A DNA stretch of 64,000 nt from positions 1 through 64,000 of the forward strand of contig JBBSLP010000018.1 of NCBI GenBank assembly GCA_038255145.1, written 5' to 3'. The DNA is from WHTX01 sp038255145. GTDB taxonomy: Bacteria > Actinomycetota > Acidimicrobiia > Acidimicrobiales > CAIXPF01. Within the stretch, counting starts at the first letter, position 1. Every line of letters starts with the position of its first letter. The notes below the pieces were generated by a model that was not told the origin of the DNA, made no database searches, and saw only the letters and a list, made by a program, of their open reading frames with translations. The translations under genes were made by a program, and so were the position numbers. Positions 6,492-14,138 of this stretch are shown piece by piece.

Positions 6492-8327
6492 ATGTCCACC
6501 ACACCGATCGCCGACCACGCCCTGCTGTCCGACCGCCACTCCTGTGCCCTGGTCACGTCGGGTGGCTCCGTTGACTGGCTCACCTTCCCCCGCTTCGACA
6601 GCCCGTCGGTCCTGGGCCGGCTGCTGGGCGACGAGGCCGGTCACTGGCAGGTGGCACCGGTGGCCGGCTGGACCAGCACCCGGCGCTACCTCGAGCGCAC
6701 GCTGGTGCTGGAGACGACGTTTGCCACCGCCGGGGGCACGCTGGTGCTCACCGACGCCCTCGCGCTCGGCCCCGACAACGAGGGGCACCGGCTGGGACGG
6801 GACGTGCCCCACCTGCTGGTGCGACGGATGGCCTGCACCGCCGGGGAGGTCGAGGTCGAGGTCGACTACCAGCCCCGCCCTGAGTACGGCTTGGTCGTGC
6901 CCCTGCTCGGCGCCGTGGAGGGTGGGGTGACCGCCCGCGGTGGTGCGGAGTGGCTGGTGCTGACGGACGACGGCCTGACCATCGACGGGCCGAGGGCCCA
7001 CGGCCGCCGGACCCTGCGCGCCGGCGAGCAGGTCCACGTCGCCCTCCACCGCTCGACCCTGGAGCAGACCCCGGCCCGGGTGTGGTCCCAGGCCGACCTG
7101 GCCGAGGTGCTGGACCGCACCATCGACGCGTGGTGCTCGTGGTCGACCCTCCACCAGACGTACGACGGGCCCTACGCCGATCTCGTGCACCTCAGTGGCC
7201 GGGTGCTGCACGGCCTGTCGTTCCAGCCCAGCGGGGCCATCGTCGCCGCGGCGACGACGTCGTTGCCCGAGGCGGTCGGCGGTGGGCGCAACTGGGACTA
7301 CCGCTACTCGTGGGTCCGCGACGCCAGCTTCACCATGGAGGCCCTGTGGGTGGCCGCCTGCCCCGACGAGGCCGCCGACTTCTTCGCCTTCATGACCACG
7401 GCGGCAGCCTCGTCGGTGGGGCCGGGCGTCGGGCTGCAGATCATGTTCGGCGTGGGCGGCGAGCACGACCTGACCGAGCGGGAGCTCGGCCACCTCCGCG
7501 GCTGGCGGGACAGCGGTCCGGTGCGGGTGGGCAACGGGGCGTGGGACCAGCGCCAGATCGACGTCTACGGCGAGGTGCTGGGGGCGGCCAGCCGCCTGGC
7601 CGAGCAGCTCCCCGAGATCGACGACGACACCAAGCGCTTCCTGGTGGCGTGCGCCGACGCCGCGGCCGTCCACTGGGTCGACGAGGACCAGGGCATCTGG
7701 GAGGTCCGCGGCGACCCCCGGCACTTCGTCTACTCCAAGGTCATGTGCTGGGTCGCGCTCGACCGGGCCATCGCCCTCGCCGACCTCATCGGGGCCGGCG
7801 ACCGGGTCGGCGGCTGGGAGGCGACGCGGGACGAGATCTGGGAGACGGTGGTCCGCGACGGCTGGCACGACGAGGCCGAGGCCTTCACGCAGTCCGTCGG
7901 CAGTGCTGCGCTCGATGCGTCTGCGCTGATGATGGTCATCGTCGGGTTCCTCCCCGGGGACGACCCCCGGATGCTGGCCACGATCGACGCCATCGAGTCC
8001 GGCCTCACCGACGACCGGGGCCTCGTGTACCGCTACCGCACCGAGGGGGGTGTCGACGGTCTCGACGGCGACGAGGGCACCTTCCTGCTGTGCACGTTCT
8101 GGCTGGCCCAGGCGCTGGCCATCTCCGGGCAGCCGGACCGGGCCCGGGCCGTGTTCGAGCGAGCCGTCGGCTTCGTCAACGACGTCGGCCTGCTGGCCGA
8201 GGAGGTCGACCCCGTCACCGGCGAGCTGCTGGGCAACTTCCCCCAGGCCTTCAGCCACATCGGGTTGGTCAACGCGGCCTGGGCCATCTCCGAGGCCGAG
8301 CGGCGCCCCCCAGGCGCGCCGAGCTGA
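6492..8327 (+). CDS. GH15 family glucoamylase/trehalase
   Basis: This 611-residue cytosolic glycoside hydrolase belongs to family 15, whose actinobacterial members include the mycobacterial trehalase and glucoamylase-like enzymes. The N-terminal motif IADHALLSDRHSCALVTSGG then SVDWLTFPRFDSPSVLGRLL is diagnostic. The (alpha/alpha)6 barrel carries NWDYRYSWVRDASFTMEALW near residues 267-286. The catalytic glutamate region EEVDPVTGELLGNFPQAFSH lies near 570. The ATG at 6492 is preceded by GGAG at 6481-6484, and the conserved sequence begins right there, so longer open-frame extensions upstream are rejected. It stands alone between a pseudogene and a decayed transporter. The substrate (trehalose or alpha-glucan) cannot be decided from sequence. 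Confidence 0.9.
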   Translation: MSTTPIADHALLSDRHSCALVTSGGSVDWLTFPRFDSPSVLGRLLGDEAGHWQVAPVAGWTSTRRYLERTLVLETTFATAGGTLVLTDALALGPDNEGHRLGRDVPHLLVRRMACTAGEVEVEVDYQPRPEYGLVVPLLGAVEGGVTARGGAEWLVLTDDGLTIDGPRAHGRRTLRAGEQVHVALHRSTLEQTPARVWSQADLAEVLDRTIDAWCSWSTLHQTYDGPYADLVHLSGRVLHGLSFQPSGAIVAAATTSLPEAVGGGRNWDYRYSWVRDASFTMEALWVAACPDEAADFFAFMTTAAASSVGPGVGLQIMFGVGGEHDLTERELGHLRGWRDSGPVRVGNGAWDQRQIDVYGEVLGAASRLAEQLPEIDDDTKRFLVACADAAAVHWVDEDQGIWEVRGDPRHFVYSKVMCWVALDRAIALADLIGAGDRVGGWEATRDEIWETVVRDGWHDEAEAFTQSVGSAALDASALMMVIVGFLPGDDPRMLATIDAIESGLTDDRGLVYRYRTEGGVDGLDGDEGTFLLCTFWLAQALAISGQPDRARAVFERAVGFVNDVGLLAEEVDPVTGELLGNFPQAFSHIGLVNAAWAISEAERRPPGAPS

Positions 8328-8439
8328 CGCCCCCGCCGATCCGTCGGGCGTCGTGCAGCTTGCGTCAACGCTCCGTTCACACATCGACGACTTCGGTGTT
8401 ACCAATTCCACGATGTGGTAAATCCATCTGACACGACAT

Positions 8440-9297
8440 CGGTCGTTCCTGCTGGTGGCCGAGGTGCCCACCGGGGTCATGGCTGACACCATCAGTCGCA
8501 AGTGGTCGATCATCATCGCCCACGTCGTCATCGGTGCCGGCATGATCATGACCGGCCTGGTCACCGCCTTCCCGCTGTTGGCCGCCACCCAGATCCTGTG
8601 GGGCCTGGGCTGGGCCTTCATGAGCGGGGCGGACGTGGCCTGGGTGACCGACGAGCTCGACCAGCCCACCCGCATCGCCCGGGTGCTGACCGCCCGGGGC
8701 CGCTGGGAGCAGATCGGCGCCGTCACCGGCATGGTCGGGTTCGGCGCCTTCGGGTGGGCGACCGGTCTGGCCACCTCCATCGTCGTCTCCGGCGTCGCCA
8801 TGGTGGCGCTGGCCGTCTTCGTCCTCGTCCGCTTCACCGAGCACCACTTCACCCCCACGCGTGAGCGCCGTTGGCGGGAGTCGGCCTCGATCTTCCGGCG
8901 CGGGGTGGCCCTGTCCCGCCGCGACCACCAGATCCTCGTCGTCTTCGCGGCGACGATGCTGGTCAACGCGGGGGACGAGGGCTTCGGACGGCTCTACCCC
9001 AAGCGGCTCGTCGAGCTCGGCTTCCCCGATGAGCCCGATCCCATCGTCTGGTTCACCGTGCTGGGCATCCTCTCCCTGGCTGTGGGCATCGTCGCCCTGC
9101 GCATCGTCGAGGTCCGCATCGACGGCGTCGGTGTCGCCCGCCGGTCCTACGCCCTGGCCGTGGTGGCCGAGCTCAGCAGCCTGACCGCCGCCCTGATGGG
9201 TTCGTGCCTGCTCGTCGGCGCCGCCGGCGCGCTGGTCGCCCGCCACCGTGGCGGGCGTGAACCATCTCAGGCCGTACAGAGAAGGAATCACGGGTGA
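8440..9297 (+). pseudogene. MFS transporter, truncated at 5' end and internally deleted
   Basis: The frame starts without a promoter or ribosome binding site and enters the family at the motif-A region: LLVAEVPTGVMADTISRKWS. It continues with helices typical of a tetracycline/macrolide-type MFS exporter (ILWGLGWAFMSGADVAWVTD, LGILSLAVGIVALRIV). The first helix is missing, because a stop codon at 8419-8421 precedes the open frame. Near ALAVVAELSSLTAALMGSCL the C-terminal half appears to be largely deleted. About 285 codons remain, against about 400 in the family. The C-terminal tail is not transporter-like. It is therefore probably non-functional. Confidence 0.65.
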
Positions 9298-9303
9298 TAC
9301 GCT
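9298..9303 (+). promoter_or_regulatory. -10 box for vapBC
   Basis: TACGCT lies 7 bases before the GTG start at 9311, as expected for a leaderless transcript. Confidence 0.55.
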
Positions 9304-9310
9304 GTGAGAC

Positions 9311-9553
9311 GTGGACGATGTCGAGGTATCCATCCGAGAGCTTCGCAACCATGGCGGAGAGGTCGTCGACCGGGTGGCCCGCGGTGAGCGTGTGACCGTG
9401 ACCCGCGACGGCCAGCCGGTGGCTGAGTTGCGCCCGCTGCCAGTGCCTCCGCTGCGGGCGACTTCGCTCCTGCAACGGTGGCGCCACCTGCCCGCCATGG
9501 ACCCGAACCGCCTGCGCGCCGACATCGATGAACTGCTCGAGATGCCGCTATGA
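9311..9553 (+). CDS. vapB: Type II antitoxin, Phd/YefM family (VapB-like)
   Basis: This 80-residue antitoxin has the Phd/YefM DNA-binding fold at its N-terminus: VSIRELRNHGGEVVDRVARG then ERVTVTRDGQPVAELRPL. The C-terminal 35 residues (SLLQRWRHLPAMDPNRLRAD) form the toxin-neutralising tail. The stop codon overlaps the toxin start (ATGA at 9550-9553), so the two are translationally coupled. The antitoxin usually represses its own promoter with the toxin as co-repressor. The GTG start at 9311 fits a leaderless mRNA, since a TACGCT box ends 7 bases upstream. Confidence 0.9.
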   Translation: MDDVEVSIRELRNHGGEVVDRVARGERVTVTRDGQPVAELRPLPVPPLRATSLLQRWRHLPAMDPNRLRADIDELLEMPL

Positions 9554-9969
9554 GCGACCCATCAGGTCGAGGTGTGCTCGACACGAGCACCGTGATCCTG
9601 CTCAGCCGCCTCACCGATGTCTCGGCTCTGCCCGACCTGCCCCTGATCACCGCGGTGACCCTCGCTGAGTTGTCGGTAGGCCCGTTGCTTGCTTCCGATG
9701 ACCGCGAGCGGGCTGTTCGTCAGGCGCACCTGCAGCAGGCCGAGGCCGACTTCGAGCCCCTCCCGTTCGACGCCGCCGCGGCCCGCAGCTTCGGCCAGGT
9801 CGCCGCCTCACTTCGTCGTCGCGGGCGCAAGAGCGCGAGCCGGGGCTACGACGCCATGATCGCCGCCACCGCCCTGGCCAACGGCCTGCCCGTCCACACC
9901 TGCAATCCGTCGGACTTCGAGGGCATCGACGGGCTCACCGTCGTGGCCGTTCCCCACCCCGACCACTGA
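9550..9969 (+). CDS. vapC: PIN-domain toxin (VapC-like ribonuclease)
   Basis: This 139-residue PIN-domain protein is expected to be a Mg-dependent RNase toxin. The acidic active-site residues are all present: Asp11 in GVLDTSTVILL, Glu40 in VTLAELSVG, Asp101 in SRGYDAMIAATALANG and Asp122 in NPSDF. Its length is normal for VapC. It is co-transcribed with and overlaps the antitoxin gene by four bases. With no missing catalytic residue, the pair looks active. The cellular RNA target cannot be read from sequence. Confidence 0.92.
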   Translation: MSDPSGRGVLDTSTVILLSRLTDVSALPDLPLITAVTLAELSVGPLLASDDRERAVRQAHLQQAEADFEPLPFDAAAARSFGQVAASLRRRGRKSASRGYDAMIAATALANGLPVHTCNPSDFEGIDGLTVVAVPHPDH

Positions 9970-9976
9970 TGCGATG

Positions 9977-9997
9977 ACGGGCCCGGGCGGTGCCCGT
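9977..9997. terminator. Hairpin between convergent vapC and peroxiredoxin genes
   Basis: ACGGGC (9977-9982) pairs with GCCCGT (9992-9997) around a 9-base loop, just after the vapC stop. It has no T tract. Confidence 0.35.
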
Positions 9998-10050
9998 GGC
10001 ACCGCGGAGCCCGTCGGCGGTGCGTTGGCCGCGGATCGGCACCCTGGTGG

Positions 10051-10533
10051 TCAGAGGGCGGCGAGGATGCTCTCGGCGCTGCTGGCGTTGATGCCGGGGC
10101 CGGGCTCGACGAGCAGGGAGGTGACCACGCCGTCCTCGATGATGGCCGCGTAGCGCTGCGAGCGCTGGCCCAGGCCGAACTTCGAGCCGTCCATCTGCAG
10201 GCCAACGGCGGCGGTGAAGTCGCCGTTGCCGTCGGCCAGCATGTGGATCTTGTCGCCGACCTCCGTGGCCTCGCCCCACGCCCCCATGACGAAGGCGTCG
10301 TTGACGGCGATGCACGCCACCTTGTCGACGCCCTTGGCCTTGATCTCCTCGTCACGGATCAAGAAGCCAGGCAGGTGGTAATCGGAACAGCCGGGGGTGA
10401 AGGCGCCGGGGACGGCGAAGAGCACGACCTTGCCCGTGCCCAGGGCCTCGGTGCTCTTGATGGGCCTGGGTCCCTCGGCCGTCATCTGCATCAGTCGGAC
10501 GTCGGGGATGCGGTCTCCAACAGCGATCGTCAT
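10051..10533 (-). CDS. Peroxiredoxin, Prx5/thiol-specific type
   Basis: This 160-residue peroxiredoxin is of the Prx5 (AhpE/PrxII-like) group that reduces peroxides with thioredoxin, glutaredoxin or mycothiol-linked donors. The peroxidatic cysteine is Cys49 in VPGAFTPGCSDYHLPGF. A second cysteine, Cys74 (DKVACIAVND), lies in the conserved strand. The conserved arginine region LGQRSQRYAAIIEDG is also present. The start at 10533 has a TAGCTT box 7 bases upstream (10541-10546), so the mRNA is likely leaderless. It converges with vapC and diverges from the SDR gene at 10600. Confidence 0.92.
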   Translation of the reverse strand: MTIAVGDRIPDVRLMQMTAEGPRPIKSTEALGTGKVVLFAVPGAFTPGCSDYHLPGFLIRDEEIKAKGVDKVACIAVNDAFVMGAWGEATEVGDKIHMLADGNGDFTAAVGLQMDGSKFGLGQRSQRYAAIIEDGVVTSLLVEPGPGINASSAESILAAL

Positions 10534-10540
10534 GGTGCGG

Positions 10541-10546
10541 AAGCTA
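10541..10546 (-). promoter_or_regulatory. -10 box for peroxiredoxin
   Basis: TAGCTT on the minus strand ends 7 bases before the start codon at 10533. Confidence 0.5.
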
Positions 10547-10584
10547 CCCCACGGGGCCCTTCCGGAGTCCCGACGCCGCTGGGC

Positions 10585-10590
10585 TAGCGT
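10585..10590 (+). promoter_or_regulatory. -10 box for SDR gene
   Basis: TAGCGT lies 9 bases before the ATG at 10600. Confidence 0.5.
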
Positions 10591-10599
10591 CGCCGCCCT

Positions 10600-11361
10600 A
10601 TGCGCATCGACGGAGTCTCTGCCATCGTGACCGGCGGCGCCTCGGGCCTGGGCGAGGCCACCAGCCGCCTCTTCGCCGCCCAGGGTGCCCGGGTCGTCGT
10701 CCTCGACCTCAACGACGAGCGGGGCGAGCAGGTGGCGTCGGAGATCTCCGGCGTCTACGTGCGGGCCGACGTGACCGACGTCGACCAGGTGGCCGAAGCG
10801 GTGCACGCGGCCGAGGACATGGGCCCCTTCCGGGTGCTCATCAACTGCGCCGGCATCGGCTGGGCGGCCCGCACCATCGAGCGGGACGGCACCCCCCACG
10901 ACCTGGCCAAGTTCACCCGGGTGGTGTCCATCAACCTGATCGGCACGTTCAACTGCCTGAGCCAGGCCGCCGGGGCCATCGCCAAGACCGAGCCCCTCGA
11001 GTTCGGCGAGCGGGGCGTCATCGTCAACACCGCATCCGTCGCCGCCTTCGACGGCCAGATCGGCCAGGCCGCCTACTCGGCCTCCAAGGGCGGCGTGGTC
11101 GGCCTGACCCTGCCCGCGGCCCGGGACCTGTCCGCCGTGGGCATCCGGGTCAACACCATCGCCCCCGGCCTGGTGGAGACCCCCCTGCTCGGCACCCTGC
11201 CCGAGGCGGCCCGCACCACCCTGGGCCAGAACGTGCTCTTCCCCAAGCGCCTGGCCCAGCCGCCCGAGTACGCGCAGACGGCGCTGTTCCTGGTCGAGAA
11301 CAGCTACATGAACGCCGAGGTCATCCGCATGGACGGTGGCATCCGCATGCCCCCGAAGTGA
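10600..11361 (+). CDS. SDR oxidoreductase, 3-hydroxyacyl-CoA dehydrogenase type 2-like
   Basis: This 253-residue classical short-chain dehydrogenase resembles HSD17B10-type 3-hydroxyacyl-CoA dehydrogenases. The NAD-binding motif is VTGGASGLGEATSRLFAAQG, with an aspartate at the end of strand 2 (VVVLDLND) that favours NAD. The rest is VLINCAGIG, the catalytic Ser region VIVNTASVAAFDG, and AYSASKGGVVGLTLPAARDL with the Tyr-x3-Lys pair. The substrate-loop region VETPLLGTLPEAA fits short- or branched-chain hydroxyacyl-CoA oxidation. It is a single-gene unit. The stop codon sits in a 14-base tandem repeat. Confidence 0.88.
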   Translation: MRIDGVSAIVTGGASGLGEATSRLFAAQGARVVVLDLNDERGEQVASEISGVYVRADVTDVDQVAEAVHAAEDMGPFRVLINCAGIGWAARTIERDGTPHDLAKFTRVVSINLIGTFNCLSQAAGAIAKTEPLEFGERGVIVNTASVAAFDGQIGQAAYSASKGGVVGLTLPAARDLSAVGIRVNTIAPGLVETPLLGTLPEAARTTLGQNVLFPKRLAQPPEYAQTALFLVENSYMNAEVIRMDGGIRMPPK

Positions 11362-11390
11362 CCGCCCCGAAGCGACCGCCCCGAAGTGAC
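11355..11390. repeat. 14 bp tandem repeat over the SDR stop codon
   Basis: The unit GAAGTGACCGCCCC (11355-11368) is repeated at 11369-11382 with TGA changed to CGA. A partial third copy at 11383-11390 again has TGA. The gene's stop lies in the first copy. Confidence 0.85.
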
Positions 11391-11423
11391 AGCCCTGATC
11401 AGGCGATCTGAACCGACAGCGCT

Positions 11424-11957
11424 TCAGCCCGCCCGGCCGGTGACGACATCGGCCAGGCGGTCGAGGGTGCGGCGCATGGCCGCAGGGTGCTTGCGGGGGC
11501 TGCCCGTCAGCTCGATGAACCACGGCACCCGAGACGTCGACCAGTCGAACTCCTCGGTGACCTCGGTGCCGCCGTCGATGGGGGCCAGCCGGTAGCGCCA
11601 GCGGTGGCCGCCGATGTGGCGCCAGGCGATGAGGCGGTCGGGCTCGTGCTCGACGACGACGTTGCTGATGCCGTAGGGCACGCCCAGCTTCATGTCCATG
11701 CGGAACTTGTCGCCCAGGCGCAGGTGGCAGCTGCTCAGCTGGCTGGCCCGCACCGAGCCCGAGCCGTCGATGACGGGGTGCATGGACGGGTCGTCGACGA
11801 TGGCGAAGATGGCCGCCGCCGGCGCGTCGATGATGCGGCTGACGGCCACGCAGCGGTCCTCGGGCCCGCGGTGGTCGTGCTCGTGGGCAGCGTGGTCGTG
11901 CCCGTGGGCGCCAGCCCCGGTGCCGTCGGGCTCGTGGGCGTGATCCCCCCTGGTCAT
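11424..11957 (-). CDS. SRPBCC-family protein with His-rich N-terminus
   Basis: This 177-residue protein has a START/SRPBCC (polyketide cyclase/dehydrase-like) fold from about residue 35: VAVSRIIDAPAAAIFAIVDD, then VIDGSGSVRAS, LGDKFRMDMKLGVPYGISNV and GGTEVTEEFDWS. Such proteins bind hydrophobic ligands in a helix-grip cavity. Residues 5-30 form a unique stretch with nine histidines and several Asp/Glu (DHAHEP, HGHDHAAHEHDH), which could bind metal ions. It starts 4 bases after the stop of the SDR39U1-type gene, so the two form an operon. The ligand is unknown. Confidence 0.8.
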   Translation of the reverse strand: MTRGDHAHEPDGTGAGAHGHDHAAHEHDHRGPEDRCVAVSRIIDAPAAAIFAIVDDPSMHPVIDGSGSVRASQLSSCHLRLGDKFRMDMKLGVPYGISNVVVEHEPDRLIAWRHIGGHRWRYRLAPIDGGTEVTEEFDWSTSRVPWFIELTGSPRKHPAAMRRTLDRLADVVTGRAG

Positions 11958-11961
11958 GCCC

Positions 11962-12852
11962 TCAGCCCAGCACGGCGGCCAGGGCGCCGTCGAGGTGGGG
12001 CTGGGTGAACGTGAAGCCGGCCTCGGTGAGCACGGCGGGCACCACCCGTGTAGAGGTGAACACGACCTCGTCGGCCAGCTCGCGCCCCAGCACCAGGCGG
12101 GGGCCGAAGGCGGGGGTGGGCACCAGGGCGGGCCGGTGCAGCGCCCCGGCCAACGCCTTGGTGAACGCGGCGTTGGTGGCGGGCTCGGGGGCGGTCAGGT
12201 TGACGGGCCCGGAGATGTCGTTCTCGAGCACGAAGCGGACCGCGGCCAGGTGGTCGGCCAGGGTGATCCAGCTCCAGTACTGGCGGCCCGAGCCCATCCT
12301 GCCGCCGACGCCGAAGCGGAACAGGGGGAGCATGGGGGCCAGGGCCCCGCCGTGGCCGTCGAGCACGATGCCCGTGCGCAGGTGGGCCACCCGGATGCCG
12401 GCGTCGCGGGCCGGCGCCGCGGCCTCTTCCCAGGCCACGCACACGTCGGGGAAGAAGCCCTGTCCCGCGGGGGAGGCCTCGGTCAGGACCTGGTCGCCCC
12501 GTTCGCCGTAGTAGCCGATGGCCGAGCCCGACAGCAGGGCGGTGGGGCCGTCGGCCAACGAGGCCAGCGTGGTGGCCAGCAGGGTCGTGCCCCGCACCCG
12601 ACTGTCGCGGATGGCGGCCTTGCGCTTGTCGTTCCAGCGGCCCTTGGCGATGGGTTCGCCGGCCAGGTGGACGGCGGCGTCGATGCCCTCGAGGCCATGG
12701 GCGTCCATGCGCCCCGTCTCGGGGTCCCACCACACCTCGCCCTCGGCCGGGGAGTGGCGCACGATGCGCCGCACGCGGTGACCGTCGGCCTCGAGGGCAC
12801 GACACAGGGCGGTACCGATCAAGCCCGACGAGCCGGTGATGGCTACGTCCAT
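11962..12852 (-). CDS. TIGR01777-type NAD(P)-dependent epimerase-like protein (SDR39U1)
   Basis: This 296-residue atypical extended SDR belongs to the TIGR01777/YfcH group. The Rossmann motif is VAITGSSGLIGTALCRALEA, followed by WWDPETGRMD and IDAAVHLAGEPIAKGRWNDK with the family's GEPI signature. The C-terminal DUF1731 region has PALVPTPAFGPRLVLG and VVPAVLTEAGFTFTQP. Members are linked to cell division or chloroplast FtsZ placement, but their chemistry is unknown. The ATG at 12852 is chosen because AGGAGG sits about 7 bases upstream and the fold starts there. It is first in an operon with the SRPBCC gene. Confidence 0.88.
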   Translation of the reverse strand: MDVAITGSSGLIGTALCRALEADGHRVRRIVRHSPAEGEVWWDPETGRMDAHGLEGIDAAVHLAGEPIAKGRWNDKRKAAIRDSRVRGTTLLATTLASLADGPTALLSGSAIGYYGERGDQVLTEASPAGQGFFPDVCVAWEEAAAPARDAGIRVAHLRTGIVLDGHGGALAPMLPLFRFGVGGRMGSGRQYWSWITLADHLAAVRFVLENDISGPVNLTAPEPATNAAFTKALAGALHRPALVPTPAFGPRLVLGRELADEVVFTSTRVVPAVLTEAGFTFTQPHLDGALAAVLG

Positions 12853-12974
12853 GACGCCTCCTGGCGGTGGGTCCGTCGAGCGGCCATGTTCCCAGCTCGC
12901 CCGGGCCTGTGCCCAGGTGTGGACCGTCGGCGGCGGGTGGGCGCCGGGCGTTCGCGGGGCGCCCACGACGTGGC

Positions 12975-12980
12975 TATCCT
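12975..12980 (+). promoter_or_regulatory. -10 box for monoacylglycerol lipase-like gene
   Basis: TATCCT lies 9 bases before the ATG at 12990. Confidence 0.5.
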
Positions 12981-12989
12981 CGCCCCTCG

Positions 12990-13889
12990 ATGCCGGATCT
13001 GGCCGAGGGGACCTTCAACGGGGCGGGAGGGCTCTCCCTCCACTACCGCACGTGGTCGACAGAGTGGTCGAGGGAGCGGTCGACCGAGGGCACGGGCGAT
13101 GGTGGGGCCGGCGCCCCCCGGGGCGCCGTGGTGCTGGTCCACGGCATGGGCGAGCACTCCGGGCGCTACGACCCGCTGGCCTCGGCCCTGGTCGACGCGG
13201 GCTTCAGCGTGTGGGCCCTCGACCACCGGGGCCACGGCCAGTCCGAGGGGCGTCGGGGCCACGTCGAGCGGTTCAGCACCTTCGTTGCCGACCTGGAGAC
13301 CTTCCGCCTGCTCGTCGCTTCCCGCCAGCCCGGCCCCCAGGTGCTGCTCGGTCACTCCCTGGGTGGGGCCATCGCGCTGGCCCATGCCCTGAGCCACCCC
13401 GAGGCGTGGACGGCCGTGGTGCTGTCCGCCCCGGCCACCGGCGCGGCCGACCCGCCTCCCCGGCCCGTCGTCGCCGTGGGCCGGCTGCTCTCCCGTGTCG
13501 CCCCCCGCCTGCGGGTGCTGGCCCTCGACGCCGATGGCGTCAGCCGGGATCCCGCCGTGGTCGCCGACTACGTGGCCGACCCCCTCGTCCACCACGGTCG
13601 CTACACGGCCCGCTTCGCCGCCGAGGTGTTCGAGCGCATCGAGGCCTTCCCGTCCCAGACACCCGGCTTCACCCTGCCCGTGCTGGTCGTGCACGGCACC
13701 GAGGACAGCCTGGTGCCCGTCCAGGCCAGCCGGGACGTGGTGGCCGCCTTCGGCTCGTCCGACAAGACCCTGCGCGAGCACCCCGGGCTCTTCCACGAGG
13801 TGTTCAACGAACCCGAGGGGCCCGAGGTGATCGCCGAGGTGGTCGACTGGATCATGGCCCACGTGCCGCCCACGGCGGAGGCCCCGTGA
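12990..13889 (+). CDS. Alpha/beta hydrolase, monoacylglycerol lipase-like
   Basis: This 299-residue serine hydrolase resembles monoacylglycerol lipases. Signature pieces are VVLVHGMGEHSGRYDPLA (oxyanion-hole HGMGEH), WALDHRGHGQSEGRRGHVER, the nucleophile elbow LLGHSLGGAIALAHAL with Ser123, the acid in LVVHGTEDSLVP and the histidine in GLFHEVFNEPEG. There is no signal peptide, so it acts in the cytosol, probably on monoacylglycerols or similar esters. The ATG at 12990 has a TATCCT box 9 bases upstream, suggesting a leaderless mRNA. Its stop overlaps the start of a 28-residue membrane peptide gene. Confidence 0.9.
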   Translation: MPDLAEGTFNGAGGLSLHYRTWSTEWSRERSTEGTGDGGAGAPRGAVVLVHGMGEHSGRYDPLASALVDAGFSVWALDHRGHGQSEGRRGHVERFSTFVADLETFRLLVASRQPGPQVLLGHSLGGAIALAHALSHPEAWTAVVLSAPATGAADPPPRPVVAVGRLLSRVAPRLRVLALDADGVSRDPAVVADYVADPLVHHGRYTARFAAEVFERIEAFPSQTPGFTLPVLVVHGTEDSLVPVQASRDVVAAFGSSDKTLREHPGLFHEVFNEPEGPEVIAEVVDWIMAHVPPTAEAP

Positions 13890-13972
13890 GCACGCGCATG
13901 CTGCTGCTGCTGGCCCTGCTGTGCGGCATGGCCATCCTCGTCGCCTTCGCCGTCCAGATCGTGATCGCGTGA
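13886..13972 (+). CDS. 28-residue single-pass membrane protein
   Basis: A GTG at 13886 overlaps the hydrolase stop (GTGA). It encodes a peptide with four polar or basic N-terminal residues (MSTR) followed by a hydrophobic helix, MLLLLALLCGMAILVAFAVQ then IVIA. The composition is that of a single transmembrane segment. The four-base coupling to the hydrolase and uninterrupted hydrophobicity support a real gene. The function is unknown. It might anchor or modulate the hydrolase at the membrane. Confidence 0.6.
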   Translation: MSTRMLLLLALLCGMAILVAFAVQIVIA

Positions 13973-14102
13973 CCCGCGCCGCCGGCGCAGGGGACGGCGT
14001 GCGGGTCCGGTGGCACCCGCCCGTGACCTTCGACAACACCGGGAAGACCCCCCGTCCCCCAACCGTTCACCCTGGTCGGAGCAGGCCCCACGGGGCTGTG
14101 GC

Positions 14103-14108
14103 TACGAT
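14103..14108 (+). promoter_or_regulatory. -10 box for lpd
   Basis: TACGAT lies about 30 bases before the GTG start of the dihydrolipoyl dehydrogenase gene, giving a short leader. Confidence 0.4.
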
Positions 14109-14138
14109 GGCCGGGCTCTCCCAACCTGCGAGGTAGTG

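Noticed and set aside
6300..8966. 888-codon minus-strand frame across the GH15 gene and MFS remnant
   Set aside because: It is an antisense shadow of two plus-strand genes with low-complexity composition and no family features.
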